Assembly: GCF_002968575.1 (NCBI RefSeq)
Contig: NZ_PVBM01000017.1
Coordinates: 62,001 to 126,000 of the forward strand
Length of the DNA stretch: 64,000 nt
Origin: Neorhizobium huautlense
Lineage (GTDB): Bacteria > Pseudomonadota > Alphaproteobacteria > Rhizobiales > Rhizobiaceae
Reading direction: 5' to 3'
A model generated the notes under the pieces. It was not told the origin of the DNA, searched no databases, and saw only the letters and a program-made list of their open reading frames with translations. Made by a program: the position numbers and the translations under genes. Of the stretch, positions 42,369 to 52,318 are shown piece after piece (the stretch's first letter is position 1; the number at the start of each line of letters is the position of its first letter).

Positions 42369-45300
42369 TTACTCCGCTGGAGAGAGAGCGGGCGCCGCCT
42401 CCGTGCCGTGCTGCCGCAGAGGACGGCTGCCGGTAAGCAAACGTGCCAGTATGTAGAAGACCGGCGTCATGAAGATGCCGAAGAAGGTCACGCCGATCAT
42501 GCCGGAGAAGACCGCGATACCCATGGCGGCGCGCATTTCCGAACCCGCCCCCGTCGAGACGACCAGCGGCACGACGCCCATGATAAACGCCATGGATGTC
42601 ATCAGGATCGGCCGCAGGCGCAGCCGGCTCGCCTCCACCGCCGCCTGGAATGGCGTGCGGCCCTGGAATTCCAACTCCCGGGCGAATTCAACGATCAGGA
42701 TCGCATTCTTCGCCGAAAGCCCCACCAGCACCACCAGCCCGATCTGGGTGAAGATGTTGTTGTCTCCACCGGTGAACCAGACGCCAGTCAATGCGGCAAG
42801 CACACCCATGGGCACGATCATGATGATCGCAAGCGGCAAGGTCAGGCTCTCATACTGCGCGGCGAGCACGAGATAGACGAGCAGCAGTGCCAGCGGGAAA
42901 ACGACGACGCTCGAATTGCCTGCCAGGATCTGCTGATAGGTGAGATCGGTCCATTCGAAATCGATCCCCGAAGGCAGCGTCTCGTTGAGGATCTTTTCGA
43001 TCGCCGCCTGCGCCTGCCCCGAGGAAAATCCCGGTGCCGGACCGCCGTTGATGTCGGCGGAAAGGAAGCCGTTGTAGCGCGTGGCGCGTTCCGGCCCCGT
43101 CTGCGCATCCACCTTCAGCAGCGCCGAGAGGGGGATCATCTGGCCCGACTGCGAACGGACCTTCAACTGGCCGATGTCCTCAGGCTTGGCGCGGAATTGC
43201 GCATCCGCCTGAACCCGGACGCTGTAGGTACGGCCAAAGGCGTTGAAGTCGTTGACATAGAGCGAACCGAGATAGATCTGCAGCGTTTCGAAGACATCGG
43301 TCACCGAGACGCCGAGCTGCTCGGCCTTGGCCCGGTCCAGATCCGCGTAGAGCTGCGGCACGTTGATCTGGAAGCTCGAGAAGATGCCGGCCAGTTCCGG
43401 CGTCTGGTAGGCCTTTGCAAGCACTGCCTTCGCCGCTTCGTCGAGCGCCTGATTGCCGAGGCCGGCTCGATCCTCGATCTGCAGCTTGAACCCACCCGTC
43501 TGGCCGAGACCGTTGACCGGCGGCGGCGGGAACATGGCGATGAACGCATCCTGGATACCGGCATATTTCTGGTTCAACGCCATGGCGATGGCGCCGCCCG
43601 AAAGCTCAGGCGACTTGCGCTTTTCGAAGTCGTCGAGGATCGCAAAGACGATGCCCGCATTTGAGCCGATCGTGAAGCCGTTGATCGACAGCCCCGGGAA
43701 AGCGATAGCGTGTTCGACGCCCGGCTGCTCCATGGCGATGTCGCTCATTCGCTTGATGACGTCTTCCGTACGGTCGAGCGTCGCCCCGTCCGGAAGCTGG
43801 GCAAAGCCGATCAGGTATTGCTTGTCCTGAGCCGGCACGAACCCGCCAGGGACGGCATTGAACATGCTGTAAGTCAGGGCGACCAGAGCGAGATAGATGA
43901 CCATCACGAGGCTCTTGCGCGAAAGCAGCCCGCCGACAGTGCGCCCGTAGCCGTTCGAGGCGGCTCCGAAGGCACGGTTGAAGCCACGGAAGAACCAGCC
44001 GAAGATGGCATCCATGAACCGCGTCAACCAGTCCTTCTTGGCGTGGTGGTCCTTGAGCAGTAGGGCTGCCAGCGCCGGCGACAGAGTGAGCGAGTTGATC
44101 GCCGAGATGACGGTCGAGATTGCGATCGTCAGCGCGAACTGCCGGTAGAACTGGCCGGACAGGCCCGAGATGAAGGCGAGTGGTACGAAAACGGCGACCA
44201 GAACCAGCGCGATCGCAATAATCGGGCCGGATACTTCCTTCATGGCGCGATAAGTCGCGTCCCGCGGACTGAGCCCACTCTCGATATTGCGCTCGACGTT
44301 TTCCACGACGACGATCGCATCGTCGACCACGATGCCGATCGCGAGCACCAGCCCGAACAGCGTCAGCGCGTTGATCGAGAAGCCGAAGGCATACATCACC
44401 GCGAACGTGCCGATGATCGAGACGGGAACGGCAATCAATGGGATGATGGACGCCCTCCAGGTCTGAAGGAAGAGGATGACCACGAGAACGACAAGCGCGA
44501 TTGCTTCGAGCAGCGTCTCGATGACCTTCTCGATCGACGCACGCACGAACTTGGTCGTGTCATAGACGATTTCGTATTTGACGCCGGAGGGCATAGCCAG
44601 CTGGAGTTCGTCCATCGTCGCCCGCACATTGTCGGCGATCTGGATTGCGTTCGAACCGGGCGCCTGCAGGACAGCAACGGCTACGGCGGGCTGTCCATCA
44701 AGCAGAGAGCGCAATGTGTAGTCAGCAGCCCCGAGCTCAATACGCGCAACGTCGCGAAGCCGCGTGATCTGGCCTCTCTCGCCGCTCTTGACGATGATGT
44801 TGCCGAATTCCTCCGGCGTCTGGAGACGGCCCTGGGCGTTGACGTTGAGCTGCAAATTGACGCCTTGCGGGCTCGGTGACGCACCGATAATGCCTGCTGC
44901 GGCCTGGACGTTCTGCGAACGGATCGCGTTGCTGATGTCGCTTGCGGCGAGCGAATGTTCAGCCGCCTTCTGCGGATCGATCCAGACGCGCATGGAATAG
45001 TCGCCCGCCCCGAAGACCTGTACCTGCCCGACCCCCTCGATCCGTGCGAGCCGGTCCTTGATGTTCAGCGTCGCATAGTTGCGGAGATAGGTGATGTCGT
45101 AGTTGCCTCCAGTGGAGACCAGGTTTACGACCATGATGAAGTCGGGTGAGCTCTTTACCGTGGTTATGCCGAGCGCGCGGACTTCGGCAGGCAGGCGAGG
45201 TTCGGCTTGCGAAACCCGGTTCTGTACGAGCTGCTGCGCCTTGTCCGGGTCCGTGCCGAGCTTGAAGGTGACGGTAACATTGAGAACGCCGTCGGAGGTC

Positions 45301-45551
45301 GCCTGGCTCGACATGTAGAGCATGTCTTCGACGCCGTTGATCGACTCTTCAAGAGGCGTGGCAACCGTCTCGGCGATAACCGTCGGGTTCGCGCCGGGAT
45401 AGGTGGCGCGCACGACCACTGACGGCGGTACCACCTCGGGATATTCTGAAATCGGAAGAGCGCGCATGCCGATAAGGCCGGCGACCACGATAAGGATCGA
45501 CAGGACGGCTGCGAAAACCGGTCTATCGATAAAAAACCGGGAAATATTCAT
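42369..45551 (-). CDS. RND multidrug efflux pump, inner-membrane subunit (HAE1/AcrB-like)
   Basis: 1060 aa from ATG 45551 (GAGGG ahead). N terminus FIDRPVFAAVLSILIV is typical of HAE1 pumps. Membrane helix 4 has the proton-relay pair in GIVVDDAIVVVENVER. Two large periplasmic loops and the second helix set (GLSAKNAILIVEFA) complete the fold. It expels hydrophobic drugs or plant compounds using the proton gradient. It is the third gene after the esterase-like protein and adaptor; no outer-membrane channel gene is near, so a TolC-like protein is presumably supplied elsewhere. Confidence 0.95.
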   Translation of the reverse strand: MNISRFFIDRPVFAAVLSILIVVAGLIGMRALPISEYPEVVPPSVVVRATYPGANPTVIAETVATPLEESINGVEDMLYMSSQATSDGVLNVTVTFKLGTDPDKAQQLVQNRVSQAEPRLPAEVRALGITTVKSSPDFIMVVNLVSTGGNYDITYLRNYATLNIKDRLARIEGVGQVQVFGAGDYSMRVWIDPQKAAEHSLAASDISNAIRSQNVQAAAGIIGASPSPQGVNLQLNVNAQGRLQTPEEFGNIIVKSGERGQITRLRDVARIELGAADYTLRSLLDGQPAVAVAVLQAPGSNAIQIADNVRATMDELQLAMPSGVKYEIVYDTTKFVRASIEKVIETLLEAIALVVLVVILFLQTWRASIIPLIAVPVSIIGTFAVMYAFGFSINALTLFGLVLAIGIVVDDAIVVVENVERNIESGLSPRDATYRAMKEVSGPIIAIALVLVAVFVPLAFISGLSGQFYRQFALTIAISTVISAINSLTLSPALAALLLKDHHAKKDWLTRFMDAIFGWFFRGFNRAFGAASNGYGRTVGGLLSRKSLVMVIYLALVALTYSMFNAVPGGFVPAQDKQYLIGFAQLPDGATLDRTEDVIKRMSDIAMEQPGVEHAIAFPGLSINGFTIGSNAGIVFAILDDFEKRKSPELSGGAIAMALNQKYAGIQDAFIAMFPPPPVNGLGQTGGFKLQIEDRAGLGNQALDEAAKAVLAKAYQTPELAGIFSSFQINVPQLYADLDRAKAEQLGVSVTDVFETLQIYLGSLYVNDFNAFGRTYSVRVQADAQFRAKPEDIGQLKVRSQSGQMIPLSALLKVDAQTGPERATRYNGFLSADINGGPAPGFSSGQAQAAIEKILNETLPSGIDFEWTDLTYQQILAGNSSVVVFPLALLLVYLVLAAQYESLTLPLAIIMIVPMGVLAALTGVWFTGGDNNIFTQIGLVVLVGLSAKNAILIVEFARELEFQGRTPFQAAVEASRLRLRPILMTSMAFIMGVVPLVVSTGAGSEMRAAMGIAVFSGMIGVTFFGIFMTPVFYILARLLTGSRPLRQHGTEAAPALSPAE

Positions 45552-45674
45552 GTCAAAGCCCTCTCTCCGGGGATGAACAAGAAACGGAAAGCGCCCGTCC
45601 CGCAGCCGGAGGGCTGCAGGCGACAAAGGCGTCGGTGATATTTTGAGGCCGACCGGCCGTTGCCGGTCGGCAGA

Positions 45675-46859
45675 TTACTTCGTGGCGACCTTCGCCTCGT
45701 CCTGCGGCTCTACGACGGCACCCGGACGGATCCGCTGAAGGCCGTTGACGACGATCCGATCGCCGGGATTGAGGCCCTTTTCGACGATCCGCATTCCTTC
45801 AACCGTTGAACCCAGCTCCACCTGCCGGTATCCGACGGTATTGTTTGCATCGACCACAAAGACGAACTTCTTGTCCTGGTCGGTGCCGACTGCCTTTTCG
45901 GTGACCAGGAGATGATCTTCCGCTTTCGGCTGCCCCATGCGAACCCGCACGAACTGGCCGGGAAGCAGGCGACCGCCCGGATTATCGAAGACGGCGCGCA
46001 CGCCGATCGTCCCGCTCGAAGCATTCACCTCGTTGTCGATAAGCTGCAGCTTGCCGCGGATAGTTACGTCATCGTCTGCAAGCGTGCTCACTTCGACCGG
46101 CACCTGCTCGATAGCGGGAGTGCCATTCGCTGAGGGGAGCTGCGACAGTATTCGCCCCACCAGTTCCTCGCTGGCGTCGAAGCTCGCATAGATCGGGTCG
46201 CTGGACACCAAGGTCGTCAGCGGTGCAGCCTCAGAACCTGCCGCCACGAGATTTCCAATGGTAATTTCCAGCTTGCCAACCCGGCCAGCGATCGGCGCAC
46301 GGATCTCGGTATAGTCGAGATTGAGCTGCGCCACCCTCAGAGCCGCCTTGGCGGACTGCAGATTGGCCAACGCCTCGCTCTGTGCGCTCTGCCGCTGGGC
46401 AAGATCACTCTGGGAGATGGTGTTCTTGGCCGCGAGGTTTTTGCCGCGCTCCAGTTCGGTGGCGGCAAGCTGGACCTTCGCTTCGGCTGAAGCAACCTGT
46501 CCTTCGGCTTGAGCGACGGCTGCCCTGTAGGGCTCCGGATCGATCGTCACCAGAAGGTCTCCCGCCTTGACAAGTCCGCCTTCGCGGAAATGGACCGACT
46601 GGATAATGCCGCCGACGCGCGGACGGATCTGCACCCGGTCGACAGCTTCCAGCCGGCCGGAAAATTCCTGCCACGTCGTAACACTACGTGGTTCGACCGT
46701 GGCGACGGTGACCGGAACGGCGGGCGCCTGCGCGGATGCCGACGCAGGCGCTGCATTCGCACCCTGCGGCAGGTCGAGATAGACCGAAGCTCCTGCGATC
46801 AAGGCGGCAGTGCCCAGTCCGGTGCCCCACAGGGCCCAGTTCTTGATCTTCGATGTCAT
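45675..46859 (-). CDS. RND efflux periplasmic adaptor (membrane fusion protein)
   Basis: 394 aa from ATG 46859 with AAGGAGAG ahead. Signal/anchor segment at about 7-27, then the barrel-lipoyl-hairpin pattern of the AcrA/MexA family: RVGGIIQSVHFREGGLVKAGDLL, a coiled hairpin (about 95-165), and IRAPIAGRVGK. The signal peptide lacks a lipobox Cys. It links the pump to an outer-membrane channel. It is co-directional with the pump gene (123 bases apart) and with the esterase-like gene (55 bases ahead). Confidence 0.93.
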   Translation of the reverse strand: MTSKIKNWALWGTGLGTAALIAGASVYLDLPQGANAAPASASAQAPAVPVTVATVEPRSVTTWQEFSGRLEAVDRVQIRPRVGGIIQSVHFREGGLVKAGDLLVTIDPEPYRAAVAQAEGQVASAEAKVQLAATELERGKNLAAKNTISQSDLAQRQSAQSEALANLQSAKAALRVAQLNLDYTEIRAPIAGRVGKLEITIGNLVAAGSEAAPLTTLVSSDPIYASFDASEELVGRILSQLPSANGTPAIEQVPVEVSTLADDDVTIRGKLQLIDNEVNASSGTIGVRAVFDNPGGRLLPGQFVRVRMGQPKAEDHLLVTEKAVGTDQDKKFVFVVDANNTVGYRQVELGSTVEGMRIVEKGLNPGDRIVVNGLQRIRPGAVVEPQDEAKVATK

Positions 46860-46914
46860 TATACTCTCCTTGCGGCCCAGTAATACGGCCGCCATTGCCT
46901 TCAAATATTACAAC

Positions 46915-47712
46915 TTACGCACTTAATTCTCGGACGAATTCCGCAAACTCGGAGCACAAGGGCTCCATCCATTTGCCGTCGCCGTCCCGGTAAATGCCCG
47001 TCCAGCCATAGCCGGCCGGGAAAATCTTGCGTCGCACCTGAACTCCGGAAGCAGCAAGCCGATCGGCATAGCCGATTGCCTCATCCCGCAATGGATCATC
47101 ATCCGATGTCACGATCAGAGCCGGAGCGACATCCAAAAGGCGCGAACAGAGGCAGGGTACCGCATAGGGGTGCTGGAACCCGCATGCCGAGCGGAGATAA
47201 TGACTCCAGCCGGCCGCCCAACGCTCCCCCATGCCGATTTCATCCGCCTTGCGGAAGGACTTCGTCGCCATCATAGGATCGATCATCGGCGAAAGAAGAA
47301 CCTGACCGTTTAGCTGACCCGGCATCTGGTCGCGGGCCTTCAGAGCCACACCTGCGGCGACATTGCCCCCCGCTTCATCACCGGCAACCAACAGCAGCGA
47401 TTTTGCGCCGCCGAACTGCTTGCGGCGGCTGCTCAGGCAATCAAGCGCCCTGAAGGCATATTCCATCGCCTGAGGAAAAACGTTGTGCGAGACGCTGCTG
47501 TAGTCAGCCTCCAGCACCACCGCACCTGTTTCCGCCAGAGCCTTTCCGATCGGATGCTCAGGCTCGGCGCGCCTCTCATCCAGAAAGGCTCCTCCGCGAA
47601 GATAAAGCACCAGCGGCGGCGTCTTGCCCTTTGCCGTGCCTTCATACAGACGCATGGGCACAGGCGGCTTTGCCGACCTGTCGAACGCTATGTTTTCCCA
47701 TTGCACCGTCAT
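46915..47712 (-). CDS. Esterase-like alpha/beta hydrolase with lost catalytic residues
   Basis: 265 aa in the hormone-sensitive lipase-like fold. The landmarks are present but altered: the oxyanion motif HGG reads YLRGGAF (Arg39 for His), the nucleophile box GDSAGG reads GDEAGG (Glu113 for Ser, codon GAA), and the final His motif HGF is replaced by AGYGWTG (233-239). The acid region DDDPLRDE (204-211) remains. So it should not hydrolyse esters by the usual triad. It is the first gene of the RND operon and divergent from the LysR gene; it might bind the pump substrate or signal. ATG 47712 has only a weak ribosome site. Confidence 0.82.
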   Translation of the reverse strand: MTVQWENIAFDRSAKPPVPMRLYEGTAKGKTPPLVLYLRGGAFLDERRAEPEHPIGKALAETGAVVLEADYSSVSHNVFPQAMEYAFRALDCLSSRRKQFGGAKSLLLVAGDEAGGNVAAGVALKARDQMPGQLNGQVLLSPMIDPMMATKSFRKADEIGMGERWAAGWSHYLRSACGFQHPYAVPCLCSRLLDVAPALIVTSDDDPLRDEAIGYADRLAASGVQVRRKIFPAGYGWTGIYRDGDGKWMEPLCSEFAEFVRELSA

Positions 47713-47867
47713 TGAAAAATCTCGCTCGGCACCCTTAGTGACAGGGGTGCTTGTCGCCAATCTCAAAGCTGATATTATTATTCGACCAAAATCATACTAG
47801 ATCACGACATTCGACAACACTGTTCCAAATTTCAGGACAATGCTGCGACGCAGCGGAGACAGATCAC

Positions 47868-48803
47868 ATGGACCAGCTTTCAGCAATGCGCGTCTTCGTG
47901 CGCGTGGTGGAAACGGGCAACTTCACGCGCGCTGCCGCGACCCTCAACATGCCCAAGACCACGGTCACCAATCTCGTTCAGAGCCTTGAGGGGCATCTTC
48001 GCACGATGCTACTCAACCGAACGACCCGCAGGGTGATGGTGACCACCGATGGCGCACTCTATTACGAGCGGGCAGTGCAAATCCTGTCCGAGCTGGACGA
48101 ACTCGATGGTAGCATGTCCAATTCCCAGACGCAGCCCTCTGGCCGAGTGCGAGTGGAAATGGCTGGCGCCTTTGCAGACCTGCTCGTTATCCCGTCGCTC
48201 TGCGACTTCTATCAGCGATATCCGCAGATCAAGTTGGATATTGGCGTGGGCGATCGGCTTGTAGACTACATTGCAGAAAACGTCGACTGCGCGCTGCGTG
48301 CCGGTACGCCGACCGACCAGTCGTTGATCGCCCGTAAAGTCGGGGAGATCAGCATGCAGGCCTATGCAGCGCCTCTTTACATCCGCAATAGAGGGGAGCC
48401 TCAACATCCCAGGGATCTTGGAGCCGATCATTTTTCGGTGGGTTATCTGAACGCCAACGCGGGCCGCGTGATGACGCTGGAGTTTACGCGAGGCGAAGAG
48501 ATCGCTGAAATCACCCCCAACTACATTGTGTCCGTCAACGACGCCCGTTCCTACGTGAACGCCGCGATCTCCGGCATGGGCATCGTTCAGGCGCCGCGCT
48601 TCATGGTCCGTGAGGCCGTGGAGAAAGGTGATCTGGTCCAGGTGCTCCCGGACTGGAATTGCGAACCCCTGCCCCTCTACATCGTTTATCCGCAGACGCG
48701 CCACCTTAGCAACAAGGTGCGGGTTGTCGTCGACTGGCTCGCCAAGCTCGTGCAAAACCTGAAGGTTGAGGAAAACCGCGAGCAGATCCGCAAGGCCAGC
48801 TAG
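47868..48803 (+). CDS. LysR-family regulator divergent from the RND operon
   Basis: 311 aa from ATG 47868 with GGAG ahead. The N-terminal helix-turn-helix (MRVFVRVVETGNFTRAAATL, MPKTTVTNLVQSLEGHL) and the C-terminal ligand domain match the CrgA/DsdC-like LysR branch that often governs divergent oxidoreductase or efflux genes. The 155 bases to the esterase-like gene should hold the operator; GCACCC (47729-47734) and GGGTGC (47745-47750) form an inverted pair there. Control of the efflux operon is likely from arrangement alone. Confidence 0.88.
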   Translation: MDQLSAMRVFVRVVETGNFTRAAATLNMPKTTVTNLVQSLEGHLRTMLLNRTTRRVMVTTDGALYYERAVQILSELDELDGSMSNSQTQPSGRVRVEMAGAFADLLVIPSLCDFYQRYPQIKLDIGVGDRLVDYIAENVDCALRAGTPTDQSLIARKVGEISMQAYAAPLYIRNRGEPQHPRDLGADHFSVGYLNANAGRVMTLEFTRGEEIAEITPNYIVSVNDARSYVNAAISGMGIVQAPRFMVREAVEKGDLVQVLPDWNCEPLPLYIVYPQTRHLSNKVRVVVDWLAKLVQNLKVEENREQIRKAS

Positions 48804-48921
48804 AGATATCTCCGGTGACGGCTATGAGGCCGTACCTTCGGGATTTTTGATGCTTCGACTCATCTGAGGATGATAAAGCGCTGCCAGAAGGGTCTTTGTT
48901 GGCGATCGGAACACACAGAGC

Positions 48922-50109
48922 ATGACACGCTGGGGACATGTCGCAATCGCCGTTATGGGTGGCATCGCAGCCGCCCTTCACGTCGGCAAAGTCCCGCCCG
49001 CGATTCCCATGCTCCGCGCAGAACTCGGCATCGATCTCGTCGCCGCAGGCTGGCTTATGGGCCTGGTGAGCGTGCTCGGGGCAGCTTGCGGTATATTCAT
49101 TGGCCGCTTTACGGACTACCTCACCCACCGCCGGGCTATGGCCCTCGGCCTCGGCCTGCTCATTGCGGGAAGTCTTATGGGAGCCGGCTCGAATTCCGAA
49201 ATGCTGCTCCTTGCGAGCCGTACCATCGAGAGTGTGGGCCTGATTATGGCCTCGGTCGCGGCACCCGGCCTGATCGCTGCTTCCATCGATGCCCGCGATA
49301 CCGGTCTTGCCTTTGCTCTTTGGGGTATCTGGGTTCCGGCAGGCGTGTCGGCAATGATGATGATCTCGCCGTTCCTCCTGCCGGGTTTCGGCTGGCGTGG
49401 GTCATGGATCTTTGCCGCCGCCGTCAGCCTAATCCCGATGGTCGCGCTGATGCTTATAAAAGTCCCGAAGCCTGCTCATGCCGATCGATCCTTTACATCG
49501 CTTGCGACGGCGGTGCGCCTGACCGCCATACAGCCGATGTCATGGGTCATTGCCGGAATCTTCCTTGCCTACAGCTCCAGCTTTATGGCGGTCTTCGGGT
49601 TCCTGCCGACACTGCTCATCGAAGAAATGGGGATCAGCCTTACCGCCGCCTCGATCATGACCGCGCTTGCTGTGTTGGCAAATGCCGTGGGAAATGTATT
49701 GGGCGGCCTCCTTGCCCGTTGGGGCGCACCCCGCTGGACGCTCATTGCCGGCCCCTGCATAATGCTGACGCTCACCGCCTTTGTCGTCTTCGGCTACGGC
49801 TTTCCACTCTGGCTTCGGTATGGAGCCTCCGTCGCCTACGCCATCTCCGGTGGCCTCTTGCCCGCAACGATCATGGGTTCCTTGCCTGTCTATGCGCCTC
49901 GCCGGGATCTGGTCGGGACGTTCAGCGGCTTCGTGATGCAAGGCTCCAATATCGGCCAGTGCTTCGGTCCGATGCTGCTGGCATCGATCGTCGCGGCCTC
50001 CGGCTGGTCCGGTGCGCCCTACTATATCCTCGCCACCACGCTGCTGGGGTTCGCCCTCGCCCTTTGTCTCCGGCAGATGGAACAACGAATCGCTGCGCAG
50101 GCGGCTTAG
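48922..50109 (+). CDS. MFS transporter
   Basis: 395 aa with twelve predicted membrane helices. It opens with [23 protein letters not shown] and has the signature loop between helices 2 and 3 as [16 protein letters not shown], like CynX/NreB-type exporters. Substrate unknown. ATG 48922 has only a weak ribosome site. It follows the LysR gene on the same strand by 118 bases and its stop overlaps the BA14K-type gene end by four bases. Confidence 0.88.
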   Translation: MTRWGHVAIAVMGGIAAALHVGKVPPAIPMLRAELGIDLVAAGWLMGLVSVLGAACGIFIGRFTDYLTHRRAMALGLGLLIAGSLMGAGSNSEMLLLASRTIESVGLIMASVAAPGLIAASIDARDTGLAFALWGIWVPAGVSAMMMISPFLLPGFGWRGSWIFAAAVSLIPMVALMLIKVPKPAHADRSFTSLATAVRLTAIQPMSWVIAGIFLAYSSSFMAVFGFLPTLLIEEMGISLTAASIMTALAVLANAVGNVLGGLLARWGAPRWTLIAGPCIMLTLTAFVVFGYGFPLWLRYGASVAYAISGGLLPATIMGSLPVYAPRRDLVGTFSGFVMQGSNIGQCFGPMLLASIVAASGWSGAPYYILATTLLGFALALCLRQMEQRIAAQAA

Positions 50110-50888
50110 CCGTATGGCGACTGACAGGGGCGGCGTGGACCTCCGTCGAATGGCTGGTAACTGTTATCGTCCGGGCGATAAGAGCGGTAGCGGCCGAAGC
50201 ACCATTCCTCGTGAACCCCTACCGGAGTAGCATTATCTGCCGCCTCAGGCTCCGCATAATCGGCCCGCATGCCGTAAGCCGGCTGATCATCATAGGGAAT
50301 TTCCTCTGGCCGAGGAGGCTTCCCATCATCGTCGGACTGATTAGCGGGCCTGGCCGCGGCATCCTCCGCGATGGGCCCGGCAGCGTGCGTCATCGTAGCG
50401 CCCGGCGCCTTGCACTGGCGTCGCGAACTTCCCCCATAGGGTTGATAACTGTTGTCCTCGACGCGGTAAGAGCGATAGCGGGCATAACACCACTGAGCGT
50501 GAGCGGCGTTGATCGATGGGGACGAAGGGGTGGCTCCCCCCACCTCCCGGGCCGCGGGCATTGTCTTGCTCATCTCATCAGACGGTTTTGGGCCGATCGA
50601 GGCAGTGACGGTATTGTCGACCTCATTGCTTGCGCCGCCAACTCCGGAAGCCGGTGCAGCCGTCGGTGTTACAGGCGTGGGCGCCGCGGCAACCGGCGGC
50701 AATCGCTCTAAATTCTGCCCGGACGTGTCCACCGGCTTTGGCCTCGTGGTCCAGAGGTCAGGTGTGTTTATATGAGCGAATTTATGCGGCTCCGGCTCGG
50801 CGATTACGTTGGCGGTAATGATCACGCCACTCAAGAAGACCAGCACGAGCAGCACAAGGCTCGCCAAAAAGAGAAGGATGGGCTTCAT
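50106..50888 (-). CDS. Membrane-anchored protein with two BA14K-type repeats
   Basis: 260 aa. A membrane anchor at 4-28 ([20 protein letters not shown]) is followed by a Pro/Ala/Thr-rich linker and two near-identical modules: residues 130-160 and 226-256. Each has Cys, RYRSYR, DNSYQP, RRxC with 25 residues between the Cys (134/159 and 230/255). The pattern is that of the BA14K family, named for a Brucella immunoreactive protein linked to lectin-like activity. The paired Cys suggest a disulfide in each module. The protein lies outside the cytoplasm. Function in this organism is unknown. Confidence 0.78.
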   Translation of the reverse strand: MKPILLFLASLVLLVLVFLSGVIITANVIAEPEPHKFAHINTPDLWTTRPKPVDTSGQNLERLPPVAAAPTPVTPTAAPASGVGGASNEVDNTVTASIGPKPSDEMSKTMPAAREVGGATPSSPSINAAHAQWCYARYRSYRVEDNSYQPYGGSSRRQCKAPGATMTHAAGPIAEDAAARPANQSDDDGKPPRPEEIPYDDQPAYGMRADYAEPEAADNATPVGVHEEWCFGRYRSYRPDDNSYQPFDGGPRRPCQSPYG

Positions 50889-51034
50889 GACCGCGCTCCC
50901 ATAAGAGGTTTACGCTCCAAATGCCGGCCCAGGCCTCTCGGTTCCGCTTAAAAAAGCGAAATGGACCAAGGTCTGATTCACGGATGATTACACCGCGAAA
51001 TCGCGCTCTACCTTCAAACCGTCGTCAGGAAGAA

Positions 51035-51110
<76 letters not shown>

Positions 51111-51338
51111 AAGAACCGACTGTTGCGAGGCGTCCTCGCCAGCGGTGTGAGGGCGTATAAAGGGGAACTTCCGGCTTGTCCAGCGCTCCTGCGAAAATTA
51201 TTTGCCCGAGCAGCCAAAAAATCATTGCAGGTGAAACCTGCAGGCGTCCGAGTTAGGCCCAATTCCTTCTCGACAGACAAATGGAAACCCTTTCAACGGG
51301 TTAGTATCGGATGCGTCACCGTCGATAGATCAACCATA

Positions 51339-52256
51339 TCAGATATCCAGATCACCTTCCGCGATCCTTACAGCCTGCCCGCCGATGCGGCCTCTTGCCA
51401 TATCGCCGTCTTTCACATCGATATGCAGATGAAGGTAGGACGGCCTGCCCATCTCGATCCCCTGCTCCACCAAGATCGGATGGTGCCCGTCGGGAAGGGA
51501 ATCGAAGTGGCGGATCGCACCCGACAGCGCCGCGACCGCCGCGCCCGTCGCCGGATCTTCCGAAATCCCCATATCCGGAGAAAACATGCGCGCGTGAAAT
51601 TTCGCCTGGTGGTTTACGCCGCCGCGGCAATAGACATAGGCGGAAGCAAGTCCGCCCTCGACAAACGGGGCAGCTTTCTCCCAAAGGGCCGGATCGAACT
51701 CGAGGTTGCGAACGACTCCGATATTGTGCAGTGGAATCATCACGAACGGAACGCCCGCGCTCCAGATCGAGGCGACGTGGTTCTCAAAACCGATATCGCT
51801 CTGCTTGACGCTCAGCGCATCAGCCAGACCCTGCCGATCAAGCGGAAGATTGATCCGCTGTGATTTCCTGGGCAGGTCGAATTCTGCAAATCCAACCTCG
51901 CCCGCGCGCAGACGCACCGCGCAACGCACCGGCCCGACATTCTCCTCCAGCACGCAGACGAGATCCAAATCAACCTCGCCTGCGCGGTAGTCGCGCTCGG
52001 CAAGCGCAACCGCCGTGCCGACCGTCGGATGCCCGGCGAAAGGCAGCTCTCTGCCCGGCGTAAAGATACGTAGCCGGGCGGCGTAGGCGGGATTTTCGGA
52101 AGGCTGCACAAAAACGGTTTCGGAAAGATTCATTTCCTTGGCTATGGCCTGCATGGTTTCATCTGCCAGACCGTCTGCGTCGAAAATTACTGCCAGCGGA
52201 TTGCCGGAAAGCTTCTTATCGGTAAAGACGTCATAGATGCTGTAGCGACGCGCCAA
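51339..52256 (-). CDS. PhzF-family isomerase-like protein
   Basis: 305 aa from TTG 52256, which has GGAGGG eight bases ahead; the frame stays open to 52316 without such a site. The PhzF fold (diaminopimelate epimerase-like) shows the start YDVFTDKKLSGNPLAV, the catalytic Glu46 in MNLSETVFV, RIFTPGRELPFAGHPT, and GISEDPATGAA. Most relatives outside phenazine clusters are uncharacterised isomerases. No other phenazine gene is present. It is the last gene of the co-directional run from the ABC importer. Confidence 0.88.
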   Translation of the reverse strand: MARRYSIYDVFTDKKLSGNPLAVIFDADGLADETMQAIAKEMNLSETVFVQPSENPAYAARLRIFTPGRELPFAGHPTVGTAVALAERDYRAGEVDLDLVCVLEENVGPVRCAVRLRAGEVGFAEFDLPRKSQRINLPLDRQGLADALSVKQSDIGFENHVASIWSAGVPFVMIPLHNIGVVRNLEFDPALWEKAAPFVEGGLASAYVYCRGGVNHQAKFHARMFSPDMGISEDPATGAAVAALSGAIRHFDSLPDGHHPILVEQGIEMGRPSYLHLHIDVKDGDMARGRIGGQAVRIAEGDLDI

Positions 52257-52318
52257 CGGAAACTCCCTCCATGATTCCGATCGCGTCAAACTGCCCGACC
52301 GGTTGGTCTCGCGCAACC

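Noticed and set aside
42132..43664. 510-codon plus-strand open frame opposite the RND pump
   Set aside because: Antisense shadow of the pump gene; no ribosome site, signal or recognised domain.
48870..50711. 613-codon plus-strand frame across the MFS and BA14K-type genes
   Set aside because: It spans two real genes in other frames, is extremely Arg/Cys-rich, and starts without a ribosome site.
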